Shown piece after piece: positions 1 through 10,944 of a DNA stretch of 64,000 nucleotides. The first letter of the stretch is position 1; every line of letters starts with the position of its first letter. The DNA lies in contig OX377205.1 in the NCBI GenBank assembly GCA_947396885.1, positions 72,202,969 through 72,266,968 on the forward strand, written 5' to 3'. The stretch comes from Heligmosomoides polygyrus polygyrus (lineage: Eukaryota > Nematoda > Chromadorea > Rhabditida > Heligmosomidae). The position numbers were made by a program, and so were the translations under genes. The notes beneath the pieces were generated by a model. That model did no database searches and had not been told where the DNA came from. It saw only the letters and a list, made by a program, of their open reading frames with translations.

Positions 1-118
1 TCAGAAAATTTCTATTTTCTCATGCTTTTTTATATGTGCTTTCAAGTCCTTTAGCAGCTTTACTGTGACTAAAGTTATCACCATTCAAACAGTGCATACA
101 TTTCTTTGAGACACCTTG
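1..118. mobile_element. Right end of a Tc1/mariner-derived MITE, cut by the window edge
   Basis: The sequence matches the right arm of the elements at 3606-6145 and 18475-20040, including the AGTTATCACC...CAAACAGTG block and the terminus ending in GAGACACCTTG at 118, followed by a TA target dinucleotide (119-120). Only the right arm is in the window. The terminal CCCTG is changed to CCTTG, which suggests an old copy. Confidence 0.75.
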
Positions 119-120
119 TA

Positions 121-1330
121 TATCCGCAAATAGCTATGGCGATTCTCCGAGTCCTATGACGGCGTCACTCAGGGTAGTTCGAGTTATTCTTCGTGTGTGA
201 TAAATACATCTCTACGACGAAGATCAATACCCAACAGCGGCTTGATAAGGGCATTATCACATTCCTAGGCGTATTTTCTCGTCTTCGCGCTACCGTATGC
301 ACAGAATTCCAGTCGTGATTCCGCGATCGTGGCTAATTTTTGCAACATTTTTTTAAAGATTGATCTAAAATAACCTGAGCGCTCTTTAGGTGGTACTTGA
401 ATGGACGTCTCTGTAGCGATCATTCAACCGAGGCGAAGCGCCACAGCAGATCGGTCCATTCTCACACCACACGACTACGACGTCGTGGTTCTCGACGAAC
501 CGTCAACCAGCTACAATGTGCCGAAGCCCGAGGACCTCCAGGTGCTTCCGCTTTCAATTCCGCCAATCCATATATGGATACAGTCCGTTTTACTGTTGCG
601 GGGGAGACGTCTTCGACTTACGATTCAAACGATAATAGGGAAGTGACCAGTAGGCCTTCACCGCAATGGAACTATCCTGCTTATGATTGAAATTTTGATG
701 AATCATTAATGGAATTAGAAACACTTTCAGCGCTTTATCTAGTCTATCTGGAGTGTAATGATCTCTGCACACCGTTTGACCCCTACGTCTGCCGAATGGC
801 CAAGATGGGTTTTCATGTATATTCACACCCACGCTCAAGAATAATAACGAGAGGTTTGGAAAGAAAATCATGCCTTGTGGCTTTTCTCGTGTAAATGCTG
901 AAATGGGTAGAATTACTTTAAGGTAGCTGAACCGTCAAAGACTACTGACATTTTCTGGTTTTCACGTGGATTTTTCACTATAGAGTTGCAAGTAGTGAAT
1001 TTCTACGCTTGATCTTTTGATAGCCATCGCATTCAGTTTTGTCGTATTCCAGCCATACCCAGTGAAGAAGAGAATCACGGTCGGTGGACATCGTGTCGCC
1101 AGCACCGTCATCAAACTGCCTTCGTTTCGAGTCACCGACTGCTCGGCCAGCCTTGCCGACTCAGTGCTCGGTGAGCTGACGGCAAAGACCAGGTAACACT
1201 TGAAGTTCATTTCATGGTTAATTAGTCGTTTTTATTTAGTTAGTTAGCTTGAAAGCCTTACTGGATATGCCTTTTAGACTTTTTCCGACGGGATTTAAAT
1301 GTGATCGAAACTTTAAACCGAGTCTGGGCT
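121..1330. other. Intergenic DNA, no gene seen
   Basis: Only short ORFs with no recognisable domain or splice context. I see no RNA gene or clear repeat in this stretch. Confidence 0.5.
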
Positions 1331-1342
1331 AGTCTAATACAG

Positions 1343-1627
1343 CGGGTGCGTAGACGGAGGGTCCGACTGTCGTCTACACTCAGTGTCAGGCTCTAGGCTC
1401 GGATTTCCCGCTCAGGCCAACCAATCCTTCCATCTCTCCAGGGTCGGTGAATTGGTTCTGGAGTTGCCTGGGAAGACAACACGCTGACTTGTTCATCGGC
1501 TGCCCACCGCAAGTCATTGTATGGCCAATGTATGGCCAATTCAAATCGCCTTCGCGGTATCCCGTAGATGTAGAATGCGTGGTGCATCACAAAAACATTG
1601 AGTACCGCCGTCTTTTATTCTTATCTT
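1343..1627 (+). mobile_element. tRNA-derived SINE copy, degenerate head, with TSD
   Basis: This is a copy of the window's main SINE family. The body is recognisable from CAGGCCAACCAATCCTTCC through CGCAAGTCATTGTATGGCC to the CCGTCTTTTATTCTTATC tail. The A box has decayed (TAGACGGAGGG). It is bracketed by a 12-bp target site duplication, AGTCTAATACAG at 1331-1342 and AGTCTAATGCAG at 1628-1639, with one mismatch. The TSD shows insertion by target-primed reverse transcription, the usual SINE mechanism. Confidence 0.85.
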
Positions 1628-1669
1628 AGTCTAATGCAGTTTCCTCTGTTATCCTGTTTATGCTCACAA

Positions 1670-1825
1670 ATTTCGAATACGTATACATTCGAAAAACGCA
1701 ACTGTTTGAATATTCGATTTCGAATAGATTCGAAAAACGCGATTTTTTGAATATTCGCATTCGACTACTCAAATGCGAATGAAAACCATTCGAGTATTTA
1801 TTCGAAGAGATTATTCGAGTGCAAC
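1670..1825. repeat. TTCGAA/ATTCGA-rich cluster
   Basis: A roughly 155-bp AT-rich block is filled with palindromic TTCGAA, GAATATTCG and ATTCGAA words separated by about 10-25 bp. A similar block lies at 57160-57280, and a few such words occur near 63770-63800. No coding potential. It could be a decayed palindromic satellite or the interior of an AT-rich foldback element. Confidence 0.55.
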
Positions 1826-3430
1826 TATATTTGACATTACCGTGTCCCGAAGTTCCAGAAATGTCCTATGATACTTGCAGATCTGAGGGTGCCACGGCCA
1901 TTTGGTCAGGTGTTTTCAATATTTTTTATGGCTGGCTGCCCTTTTTGGAACCGTTCATGGTATAATTTTCATTTGATTTCCTCTTTTTTGCTCTGCATGA
2001 GTGATTTCCTTAGCGTTGTCTGGATTTGGTCATTAGTGTTTCTTCTCTTATCTTATTATTCTTATTTTGTTTGCTCGAGTTTGTCGCGTCTAAATATGCA
2101 AAGAAATATATGATCGCTGGTATGAACAAGTATAATCAAACCTATTTCTTCTTTTAAACCTGGCCTTGCGTATTCAAATTACCTTGGAAAGCTGTCTTCA
2201 TACGTTTGGAAAAGGAGAAAAGGAGAAATGTTGTTTAGTCTACATTCTTTATTCTCGCTTTGCAGATGGGGTAGCAAAGGAAACTTCGTGTTTCTTTATT
2301 CAATGGAAAAATAAGGGGTTTTCTAAAGCACTAAAGCGTGGATGCTCAACAACTTGAGCAGGAATCGTGCAGACCTCGTTGAATTATCGAAGGGCTCTAG
2401 GTCGCTCCCGAGGGATCATTTTTGGAATTTTAATAGTGCTTATTGATATTTGACGTTCTACTGCAAGAATTATTGATCATAAGTTACAAGAAGCTAGCCA
2501 TTTATTACAACTAACGGATGAAACTTTGAAAACGAAATGTGAAAAACACTTGTTCTGCTTTGGTGAATGAAGTGTTCCCATCCATTCAACTCCAAACGCA
2601 AGTTTACTGGCTAAAAACTTGCAAGAGCTTGCTGCTCTTTCTATCTCTTATCATCCTCAGGCATATTGCTTTTACAACGTTATTTTTCAGTTTTCTGAGA
2701 AGGCTCCCAGAAGAGCGATCCCATCTTGCACAAGAGGGTGCTAAAAATGCATTCCATCTCTGTAATAGTTGACTGTGACCACATTATAGTGGAGGCTGAA
2801 AAAGGGGCCAACCTTCGGTACAACCTAATGGTTAGTGCAGCTAGCATTCGGCAACATTTGCTTCTCTGAATATCGCCCAACATATTCGCTTGATGACCAA
2901 CTCAAACGATTGTTTCTGGAAGTCCCACTCGACGTTGTATCGAGAACGCGCCGTGTGCTCACCCAACTTGCACTATGTGTTCACTCGGTCGATTGTGAGG
3001 GTGTCATTTGAATGCAATTTTGTTTTAAGCCTGACAATTGAAAATGTTCGATATGTTGCGAGCGTCTTTGCTGAGCTTTTTAAAGCATGAATTTTGATTG
3101 CCTTAGGTTTCGCTCAAAGCATTGACGCGAGGCCAGTGTTTTTATGTAGACTTAAGAGTTGGATTTTACGTTATTTTTCGTTCAATAAAGTGTTTATTCT
3201 TCGAAACAATCTGCATGATTTTTGGGCAATTGGCGATAATATATTACAAATCGATTAGTAAAAATTCAAGCATCCATAGTAAGGCGCGTTACAGCACGGA
3301 AAGCACGACCATGAAGTCAAGACGACCTTTGCTTTTTCCCGACGGGATCAATATGTTTTCCGCTCCCCGAAACAAACTGCATCTGCCTTAAGCCGATTAA
3401 GCGAATTGCCTAAGACATCTCCGTTTCCAG
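1826..3430. other. Intergenic DNA, no gene supported
   Basis: Only short, compositionally biased ORFs occur here, such as a hydrophobic reading at 1868-2113 with no splice support. I see no repeat of the families described elsewhere. Confidence 0.4.
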
Positions 3431-3543
3431 GTCATCGTTCCGACGAACCGTGGCCATACCACTTTGGGATGGAGACGGACCGACGTCAAGCGGTCGAATC
3501 GCTCCTGGTACTGTCCTGATGTGCGCTCCTGTACTTCCCAAAG
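3431..3543 (+). CDS. Possible isolated exon, unknown product
   Basis: A 113-nt stretch is open in one frame and is bounded by a good nematode-like acceptor (CCGTTTCCAG, ending at 3430) and a GTAGCT donor at 3544. Its translation (start VIVPTNRGHTTLGW) matches no family I recognise, and no neighbouring exon was found. It could be the last trace of a gene disrupted by the transposon that begins 60 bp downstream, or chance. Low confidence. Confidence 0.18.
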
Positions 3544-4117
3544 GTAGCTCCTTTTTTGTGTCCTTAGTCTTTAGTTTTTTTTGGATTTCGATTTACTGTG
3601 TTATACAGGGTGTCTCAAAAAGATGTATACACTGTTTGAAAGGTGATAACTTTACTGGCAGCGAAGGTACTAAAGAAGTTAAGGACTTGTATGAAAGCTT
3701 AAGAAAATGGCAATTTTTGACATATGAGCGGGATGGAATGCGTCATGCATGCACTCATCTGAAATGTTGCGTTTTAATATCGATTAATTGCATTTCGCTT
3801 AATTACTTGTTATAATTTCTTCGCGAAACATCTGTTTTGATCGATTTGCGCTTTTCTTAAGGTTTGAAACTCAAAAACGCACCACTTCTTGCAAAATTTT
3901 TAAAGTATTCTAAAAAATGCAGGTACTGTTTGGAAGGTTCTAACATTGCTGTTAATGAAGCTCTTGAAGAAGTTTGAGACTCATACGAAAGCACATGTAA
4001 ACGAAGTTTCTGCGGTTTGCAAATAGACAAGATTGCGCCATGCCCATGCCTGAAACTTTGCATTTCAGACTCGGTTGACTGTGCATGGGCTGAATGCTTG
4101 TTTTAGTCTTCTTACTA

Positions 4118-5399
4118 TTAGGTTGTAACGAAATAAATGGCACTGGACCACTGTAAATTTAAACAGTCAATATCTCCGCTTGTAGGCAAGTTTATTAATC
4201 GAAATAAAAACCTTCTGATTCTACACATCTTTGCCAACGTGACACAAGCTTTTTTATCCCAGTAGCATAAAAATCAGAAGTTCTGGAATTGACGAAATCT
4301 TCGAAGGCACTTTCGGCATCCTGTTGGTATTTGAATATTTTCCCTACCAAGAAGTCGCCAAGATGCTTGAAGAAATGGTAGTCTGTTGGGGAGAGGTCGG
4401 GAGAAAACGGAGGATGTGGTAGAGTTTCAATGCTCAGCTCATTCAATTTCTGCAACGTCATTCGTGCTACATGGGGGCGAGCATTGTCGTGCAGAAGGAG
4501 AACTCGCCTTCGGTTTACCAAGGCCGGCCGGATATCCTTCAACTTTTTCATCATTTCTTCAATTTCAATGCAGTACTTCTCTGCCGTGATGGATTCACCG
4601 GGAGGGTGGAAGCTGTGGTGAATAATTCCCAGCGAACACCACCATACTGTCACCATTACTTTCTTTTGGTGCAATTCCGGCTTCGCAAAAACCTTGGGGC
4701 TCTCATCGCTGTCCACCCACTGTGCCGATCGCCGCCTGTTATCGTACATTATCCATTTCTCGTCACAGGTTACGATGCGATCAAGGAATGGGTCCGTTTC
4801 GTTCCGTAGAAGCAGTGCGGACGAGATCTCATATCGTCGGTTTCTTTGCTCCTCAGACAGCTCGTGAGGCACCCACCTTTCCAGCTTTTGGTCTTTCCAA
4901 TTTCCTTCAGATGCCGGGCAGCTGTGTTCTGACTGACGCCAAGAACCTTCGCTATCTCCCTGGTACCTTTGTGTGGATCCTCCTCTACCACATCTCTCAG
5001 CTCGTCCTCATCAGCATCACAATGCCTCCCACGACCTTCATGTTCTTCCAAGCTCTCATCTCCATTCCGGTACTTCTGATACCAACGATACGCCGTCCGA
5101 ATTGTGGGACATCCTTGACCGAATGCGGCGTTGATCTTCTCGTCCGCCTCCTTAGCTGTAGTGCCCAGCTTGAATTCATACAAGTAAATGCCTCGGATTA
5201 CCCTTTTGTCCATCTGCAAAAAAGTCAATAAAACTCTAAAGTTTTCCCACTTTTACGTAGAAAATTTGGTACTCTCCGGTAGAGCAAAGTCTGCGCTTCT
5301 AAATGATATGCCACATGTTACGGTTTGTTCTTGATCAAGCGCGTAAAGACGCGCCAAAAAATGGCGCGAGCCAGTGCCATTTAATTCGTTACAACCTAA
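4118..5399 (-). mobile_element. Full-length mariner element (bandit-like), inserted in the MITE
   Basis: The 1282-bp element is bounded by near-perfect inverted repeats of about 28 bp (TTAGGTTGTAACGAAATAAA at 4118 and its complement ending at 5399), each next to a TA (4116-4117 and 5400-5401), the mariner target duplication. Size and single-ORF layout fit the mariner class; hookworm 'bandit' elements are of this size. The terminal repeats differ at about one position, so the insertion is fairly recent. It interrupts the older element at 3606-6145. Confidence 0.92.
4195..5213 (-). pseudogene. mariner transposase, one frameshift
   Basis: This is the transposase of the surrounding mariner, a DNA cut-and-paste enzyme that binds the terminal repeats through its N-terminal helix-turn-helix and cleaves with a D,D34D catalytic domain. 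The N-terminal part (about 4885-5213) carries the first HTH region (AYRWYQKYRNGDESLEEHEG) and the second (TREIAKVLGVSQNTAARHL). The C-terminal frame (4195-4885) has the WVPHEL linker, TCDEKW with the first Asp, LLHDNARPH with the second, and SPDLSPTDYHFF with the third, 34 residues after the second. The two halves lie in different frames, shifting within a short A-rich run near 4883-4892, so this copy should not make a full enzyme. All three catalytic Asp are intact. A sequencing or assembly error at the short run is possible. Confidence 0.92.
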
Positions 5400-6145
5400 T
5401 ACTTGGCTTAATTAACCTGTGCTATGCTGTTTTAACGTTTATGTCTCGAAAATCACGCGAAAGACACGTGACATGCGAGTTTATTGATTGCGCAATTTGA
5501 ATGAGAGCAGGATTTTCCAAGACGAATTCTTTGGACTGACGAAGCAACATTCGAGCTGAATGGAGAGGTGAATCGGCGTAACTGCAGCTGCTGAGCGACG
5601 GAACAAGTTAAAAGAAGCAGAGCACAGGTTGATTTGGCTAAGCAGTAACAAAATTGTAACAAGCATTCAAAAAATGCACAATCAATCGAGTCTAAAATGT
5701 AAGGCTTCAGGCGGGTGCATGGCGCAATTTGGCTAGTTACACGCCACAGAAATCTCACTATTCAGTGCTTTCGTGTGAGTCTCAAACATCTTCAAAAGCT
5801 TCACTATCAGAAATGTTAGAGCCTTTCAAATAATTCCTCGTTATTTTTGGATACCTGCGTTTTTCGCAAGAAGTAATGTGTTTTTAAATTTTAAACTATG
5901 AAAAAAGCGCAAATCAAACGAAACTGACCTTTTGTAAGGACATTATAACAAGTATTCAAGCGAAACACAATCAATCGACTGTAAAATGCTAAATTTCCGA
6001 TGAGTACATGGCGCTTTTCATCTCGCTTATATGTATATCAGAAAATTTCTATTTTCTTAAGCTTTTACATTAAGTTTTTAAATATCTTAACTGTGAGACA
6101 CGTTATCACCTTTCAAGCAGAGTATACATTTTTTGACACACCCTG

Positions 6146-8220
6146 TATATGTGTATGTGTATTGGTGGCGTTAGCAGTTCTGCTTTGAAAATGCGTTTCT
6201 CGAGTTTTCTCCCTTTCTTTTCTTTTTCTCCTTTACCTTTCCACCCATTTTGTTAAAAAAACTCTGATCTCTCTTCCTGAGAAGACGATGTGAAAATTTG
6301 CATCATCAGGTAAGTGAAAACACTGTAAATTTTTGATCTTAACTCACACCAGAACTGTGCTGTTAGCTAGAGTTTTGTCTTCTTTCTTTTTCCGCGCGTT
6401 GTGTAGTTTGTTCGAACTGTTTGTCTGTTCGATTTTCATCCCAAGGCGTTATTAGACATTGCTAACACCTGACCTCCTTTGTGCCCTTCGGGGATTTTCG
6501 CTGTTGAGTTTCCATATGAAATATTGAACTTCCATCTCATATCGGCTTTGTTAACTATTTTTTTGTTTATTTATTTGTACGTGAGGCAAACGTTGTAAGC
6601 GAAAAAATCAATATTGCATCTACGACTGCGTTTAAAACGAAGTGCTACCGCTGGACTTCAGAACTCTGAAAGGCTATTCTTTCATTTTTTGGACATTTTC
6701 ATTTTCATGTTTTTGGTTTTTCCAGTGTTTTTGACTAGCCGGCATTTTCTTTATAGTTGACAATTCTTTCTTTCTTACACTCATTTCCTTAAAGGCGAAC
6801 ATGTGGCGCTGCGGCAGAAAACAGCCGTCTTCTGAGCAGGTTTGGGTTCAGTTCCGTATCATCGCCAACAAACATTCCACCTTTTTCAGCTGCGACACGA
6901 AATGGCACCCCATGTGCGTAAATACGAAAATGACAAACTGTTCCTGAATTTACTCAAGAGTGTCTGTATAAACCAAGTACACCCGTAGAAATAGGTAGAG
7001 GAGGAGGCGTGGTGCTTTCTAAAACTGACTAACTGCAGACTCTATCCTTTATCTTGAATGTTGTGTCTTTCAAAGTGATGTAGCTTCAATGCAGATACCT
7101 AACCACCAACTATTACTGCCAAAACCGAATACGGCTTCTGTGATGTTCGAGCTACACTATTTTTGAAGCAATGAGAAGACGCGTCGAACTGTGTGTGTGT
7201 GATGCTGCGCGACGGTTTCGCATCAACTTCGCAATTCTTTCGTTGAGCTATAATATTTTTAAGCTCATTAGGACTTCGTACAGATTGCACACGACCCTCT
7301 GCTGACTGCAGTAGGCGTATTGAATTTGTCTGGGAAGGTCAGAATAATACGTTGACTGGCTATTTTTGACTCTCGCCCACATGTCAAGTACTGTCTGCGG
7401 CAACCTTTCCAAGACCGCGTACGAGTAGAGAGCGTGGCGTATCCCACTGGGCTCATTGAAGATAGGATTTAATACTTATTCTTCGCCCGTTTCTCCTCTA
7501 TAAGGATGTTGCAGCAAGATATAAATGCGGAGCGTACTCTAACAGCGGAAATGATGTCACGTAAGCATAAATGATGTTGAACGCACGCTGATCGACACTG
7601 CTTACTTCTCGAATTTTTGTCAGATATATGTTGGAATACTGAAGTTAGCGATTCTCGAGAACAGTTCTGTCGCACTCGTAGTCCAGCTCCCTTGAGGTTT
7701 CCTCAAAAGCCTGAACACACAGATTGCTTCATACAGTGCCATCCTCGGCGTTCAGAGGTCCTTATCCAATTGAAGTTTCTAACTATTATACTATTAGAGC
7801 TGTAAGAGTTCGAAATATCTAAGCAATCTATCTCCTCTGCAGAATTTCAGGATTCAACTGTTTTGTTCCCTCGAAGTAATCTGAGAAGGCGGTCCCACAT
7901 CACCTCAAGTAAGCGAGTTGGGCTGGTTTTGCTGATGTTTGATCTCCCACAATGATCAGCATCAAAAGAAGTCGCGGCGTCATTAGATTGAGAGGAGGTA
8001 GAAGGATTGTACAATGGGCTCTCTAGTATGACGAAAACTGCGTGTTGAAGATTTCTATTGTGTGCTTAGGATGGCTCTCTACAAGTTCAAGTTTTATGCT
8101 GAGATCGCGAGGCCTATGGTCTGTTGTGACGCCACGCTGTAATCTGTGATAGGGAAGGTTTCGTATCACTTTCGGAAATAAATCGCTGCCTGATAGTGAG
8201 TGCCTACCGCCAGGAACACC
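6146..8220. other. Intergenic DNA, no gene supported
   Basis: AT-rich sequence with only short ORFs. From about 7950 it shows similarity to the region near 14377 (shared ATGATCAGCATCAAA word), marking the upstream edge of the duplication that produced the paralogues at 8375 and 14802. Confidence 0.45.
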
Positions 8221-8334
8221 TTCGAAACGTTTTCGAAAGTCGGAAATCGATCTGACAAACAACCGATTGTGTGTCACCGCTCGGCGGCCGACTTTCGAAA
8301 CAGACATCTCGACCAAATTCGCGGCGGTACTTAA
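8221..8334 (+). promoter_or_regulatory. Promoter module of the 8375 gene
   Basis: The block is conserved with the upstream regions of the genes at 14802 and 21539. It has CGAAACGTTTTCGAAAG (about 8223-8239), TTTCGAAA (8293-8300), a CTCGACCAAATTCG stretch, and GGCGGTACTTAAGCGCC, with TACTTAA at 8328-8334, about 40 bp before the ATG. Position and spacing suggest TACTTAA as the TATA-like core and the palindromic TTTCGAAA as a factor site. This is inferred from conservation only. Confidence 0.6.
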
Positions 8335-8374
8335 GCGCCGTCCCCATTCAACGGCAGCCATCCCATCTTCAACC

Positions 8375-9034
8375 ATGCCCGACGACTCCACGTCCGAGTT
8401 GAAAAACGTCACCTTCAAGATCTACATGACCCGTCCGTCCCGGATTAAAGCCACCTATAAGGACAAGCACGAACTGTTCGATGCGTTCAAGAAGAGAGTG
8501 ACAGACCTCGGTGTCCCACTCGGAAGCGTCTTCTGTGTCGACGCTATGGGTGCCCCGACTCGAGTCAACACCGCCGATAGACTGATGAAAGCCGCTGAGT
8601 ATTCCGACCTTCTACATCTCCACGTTATCAGCGACAGCAGCGACGACGATGACACTTCATCCTCAAGCGGTGATGAGGTCCAACCTGGCCACAACTACTG
8701 GTGGGGACGTCCGAAACGACACCATCATTCAAGGAACCGCTCCAGGAGCCGCGGTCATTCTCGTGGAGGACGCTCACGTTCAAAGGATCGTCCGAGAAGC
8801 TGCGAGCGATCAAGGAGCCAACGCCATCACCACCACTCGAAGCACCACCACGGATTCGGTCCAGCCTCAGGACCGCCTCCATTCTGGGATACCATGATGG
8901 ATCCGCGCTTCGGGCGCTATCCTCCATTCGGTGTTGGCTTTGGACGTGGAGGTAGTGGTCGCGGTGGCGGACATGGACGAGGCGGAGGTGGATGCGGCCG
9001 TGGTGGTGGACGTGGACGCTTCCCCGAATTCTGA
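8375..9034 (+). CDS. PB1-like domain protein with acidic, RS, His and Gly-rich tail (paralogue 1)
   Basis: A 219-residue intronless protein. Residues 10-86 have a PB1-like beta-grasp layout: VTFKIYM with a Lys in strand 1, RIKATYKDK, the helix LFDAFKKRVTDLGV, FCVDAMGAPTRVNTAD at the OPCA position, then a helix and LHLHVIS. Residues 87-101 are a Ser/Asp cluster, about 114-148 are RS/RG-rich, 150-159 His-rich and 187-215 Gly/Arg-rich (GRGG repeats), ending RFPEF. The OPCA acids are mostly lost, with one Asp left plus the terminal AD. I chose the ATG at 8375 because all + strand paralogues start MP(D/E/G); the in-frame extension upstream to 8267 runs through the promoter block. AATAAA lies at 9132-9137, followed by a T/G-rich element (TGTTTTGTTGTG). 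Function is unknown. PB1-mediated assembly with RNA- or protein-binding tails is an inference. Confidence 0.85.
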   Translation: MPDDSTSELKNVTFKIYMTRPSRIKATYKDKHELFDAFKKRVTDLGVPLGSVFCVDAMGAPTRVNTADRLMKAAEYSDLLHLHVISDSSDDDDTSSSSGDEVQPGHNYWWGRPKRHHHSRNRSRSRGHSRGGRSRSKDRPRSCERSRSQRHHHHSKHHHGFGPASGPPPFWDTMMDPRFGRYPPFGVGFGRGGSGRGGGHGRGGGGCGRGGGRGRFPEF

Positions 9035-9139
9035 TGACGACACCTGGACTGCTTTCCCTTTCCAAAGTTCTCATCCAGGATTCGTTACGCTTTAGTTCGT
9101 ACAGGTTCTACTGTTGTGTGAAGACTTTGTTAATAAATC

Positions 9140-10313
9140 TATTTGTACAAAAGCTGTTTTGTTGTGTAAGAGAGACGCAAACGATATGTGGATGCCAACG
9201 AGTTAGCAGACAATGATACATACGTATAGACTTAACACATACACCGAACTATTGCGACACATAGGAGGAGATCTGGTGTTACAGGTTCTTCTCTGGAAAA
9301 CGCCGCCTTTGCCGTGTGTTGTTTTCGATTATGTAGGCTGCTTCGCTTTTCGTAACACCTGGAGGCAGTGGAGAGCGTGAGGTTTTCATGCTCGGAACAG
9401 CAGATCTGTGCCTTGCTCGGGCTGCGTCGCCGGTCGCACCGTGCCAAAGGCACGACATGCACTGTCATATAAAGCGCCGGCATCCTTCAGTAGTAATTCA
9501 GCCCCTATAATACTAACTGGATGCCATATCGTGGTGAGGTCTGTCCAGTGACGCCGTCTAGCTTTCGCTAGGGTTTAGATTTCGGCCTACTGGTCAGTCG
9601 GTAGCGTTGTCTCCGGAATTGGGCTAGTGGAGAGGAATTGCTCAACGTGAGTGCAAATGCAAGTCAATGGAACCGGCCTTGTAGGATGATTGAGCATAGC
9701 TGTGCTTCAATGACAACTCCGAAACTGACTTCCGAAACTCCTAGCGGTCAACTGCGAATGAGGGTGGCAATTGAGGGTGGTGGAGTAGTAGGGAGTAGGA
9801 GTAGGGTTCATTTTGTAAACGCTGTGCGCGCAGCATAACGAGGATGCTCTTGTTTGAAGTACTTTTGAACTACCGAAGCAAGGTCGCTCGCCGGTGGGAG
9901 TAAATCCTGCCACGTACAGGCGAAGTTCGTACAAGGATTAGTTGCCATTCAATTTCGCTGGAGATTCAGCAGCAACTGATCACTAGAAGTTTCAGAATAA
10001 ACTTCGCCTCAGTTATGCTCCATCGGCTTACATAGGCACTGACACAAGTGGTAGGTGTCAAAATGAAGTGAGAAAATGATTGGCAAACAGTTGGGCTAGG
10101 GTTTGATTCCGGCATGTAGCCGATGCTTTCCTTCTGTAGTCACAGGGAACTAGCTCGTTCGTGGAACTTAAAAGTTACATCACTGTAAAAAAATCACAAA
10201 AACGAAAGGCAGTATATGTCCAAAGGATAGGCGTTAATAAATGCTTTTGTGGGAAGCGCCACGCACCTATCTCTGCCTTTCTAGTCTTTAAAGCAAGTTC
10301 AAACCATCATTTT
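9140..10313. other. Intergenic DNA, no gene supported
   Basis: Only short ORFs. No splice-supported exon, RNA gene or clear family repeat is visible. Confidence 0.4.
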
Positions 10314-10944
10314 CCGGATCTATCCTAGTCAGGTGGGCCACATAACTGAAAAGTATGTAACAAAATGAATTGAGGCTTACCGAGTAACCCCTAAGGAACG
10401 AGATGGAACCTAAAAAAATCAAAAAACGAAAGAAAAAATAAAATAAAACAAAAATCGCCGCGGTTTTACAACCGTGTCGGCGGGCAAAGAGCTACGGAAT
10501 GGAAGCATACTGCGTGCTGACGGCCGGCTGACATGTAGTAACCAGGATCTAGCATGGTGACGAGGGCACATAACTTCGCCTCCTTACAACCGCGGCGAAA
10601 AAGAATGTAATTTTTCCGTTTTTTCTTCGTGATTTTTCAGTTGTTACATACTTTTTAGTCTAGGATACCCTCTTTTCCTTAAAAAAATAAGAATTCTATA
10701 AAATTTGATGAAATATTTATGTTCACTTATTGGGCAGGTTAATTAAAACTTCAATGAAAGTTATACTAAAATTTTCCTTGAATAAAAAATATTATAAGCT
10801 CTTTGGAGAGCCTCTAGCTTAATGTAGAAGAAGCTCATTTTGATTTGTATGTTGTTGTGTAGGAGCCGCTCAGTAGTTCTTAAGTGGATTTGTTACATAT
10901 AATACTTTCTAGGTATGTGGCCCCCCGGACTAGGATAGATCCGG
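10314..10944. repeat. Foldback element with long inverted repeats
   Basis: The left end CCGGATCTATCCTAGTC (10314) is the inverse of the right end at 10944 (GACTAGGATAGATCCGG). The shared arms continue with GGGCCACAT and the AAGTATGTAACAA region. A second internal inverted copy ends near 10673 (GTCTAGGATA), pairing AATCGCCGCGGTT (about 10454) with AACCGCGGCGA (about 10590). It looks like two nested or compounded MITE-like foldbacks. The interior at 10720-10870 also carries a piece of the AT-rich dispersed repeat seen at 48470 and 62870. No clear TSD. Confidence 0.6.

Larger units (their letters stand above)
3606..6145. mobile_element. Tc1/mariner-derived MITE with a nested mariner
   Basis: The ends are inverted repeats starting CAGGGTGTCTCAAAAA (3606) and, on the other strand, CAGGGTGTGTCAAAAAA (ending 6145), each next to a TA. 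The two arms remain complementary for several hundred bases, so the element is a long-inverted-repeat derivative. Excluding the nested mariner (4118-5399 plus one TA copy) it is about 1.26 kb, the same size as the sister copy at 18475-20040 without its SINE. The middle keeps a short relic of a DDE transposase at 5523-5594 on the + strand, reading RILWTDEATFELNGEVN, which resembles the second catalytic-Asp region of Tc1/IS630-type DDE transposases. It is not autonomous. Confidence 0.85.

Noticed and set aside
8628..9074. 148-codon open frame antisense to paralogue 1 (and similar ones at 15109-15528, 21792-22169, 26748-27263)
   Set aside because: They mirror repetitive sense codons (RS, Gly, His runs), have no domain, and the sense frame has the conserved start, domain and poly(A) signal.
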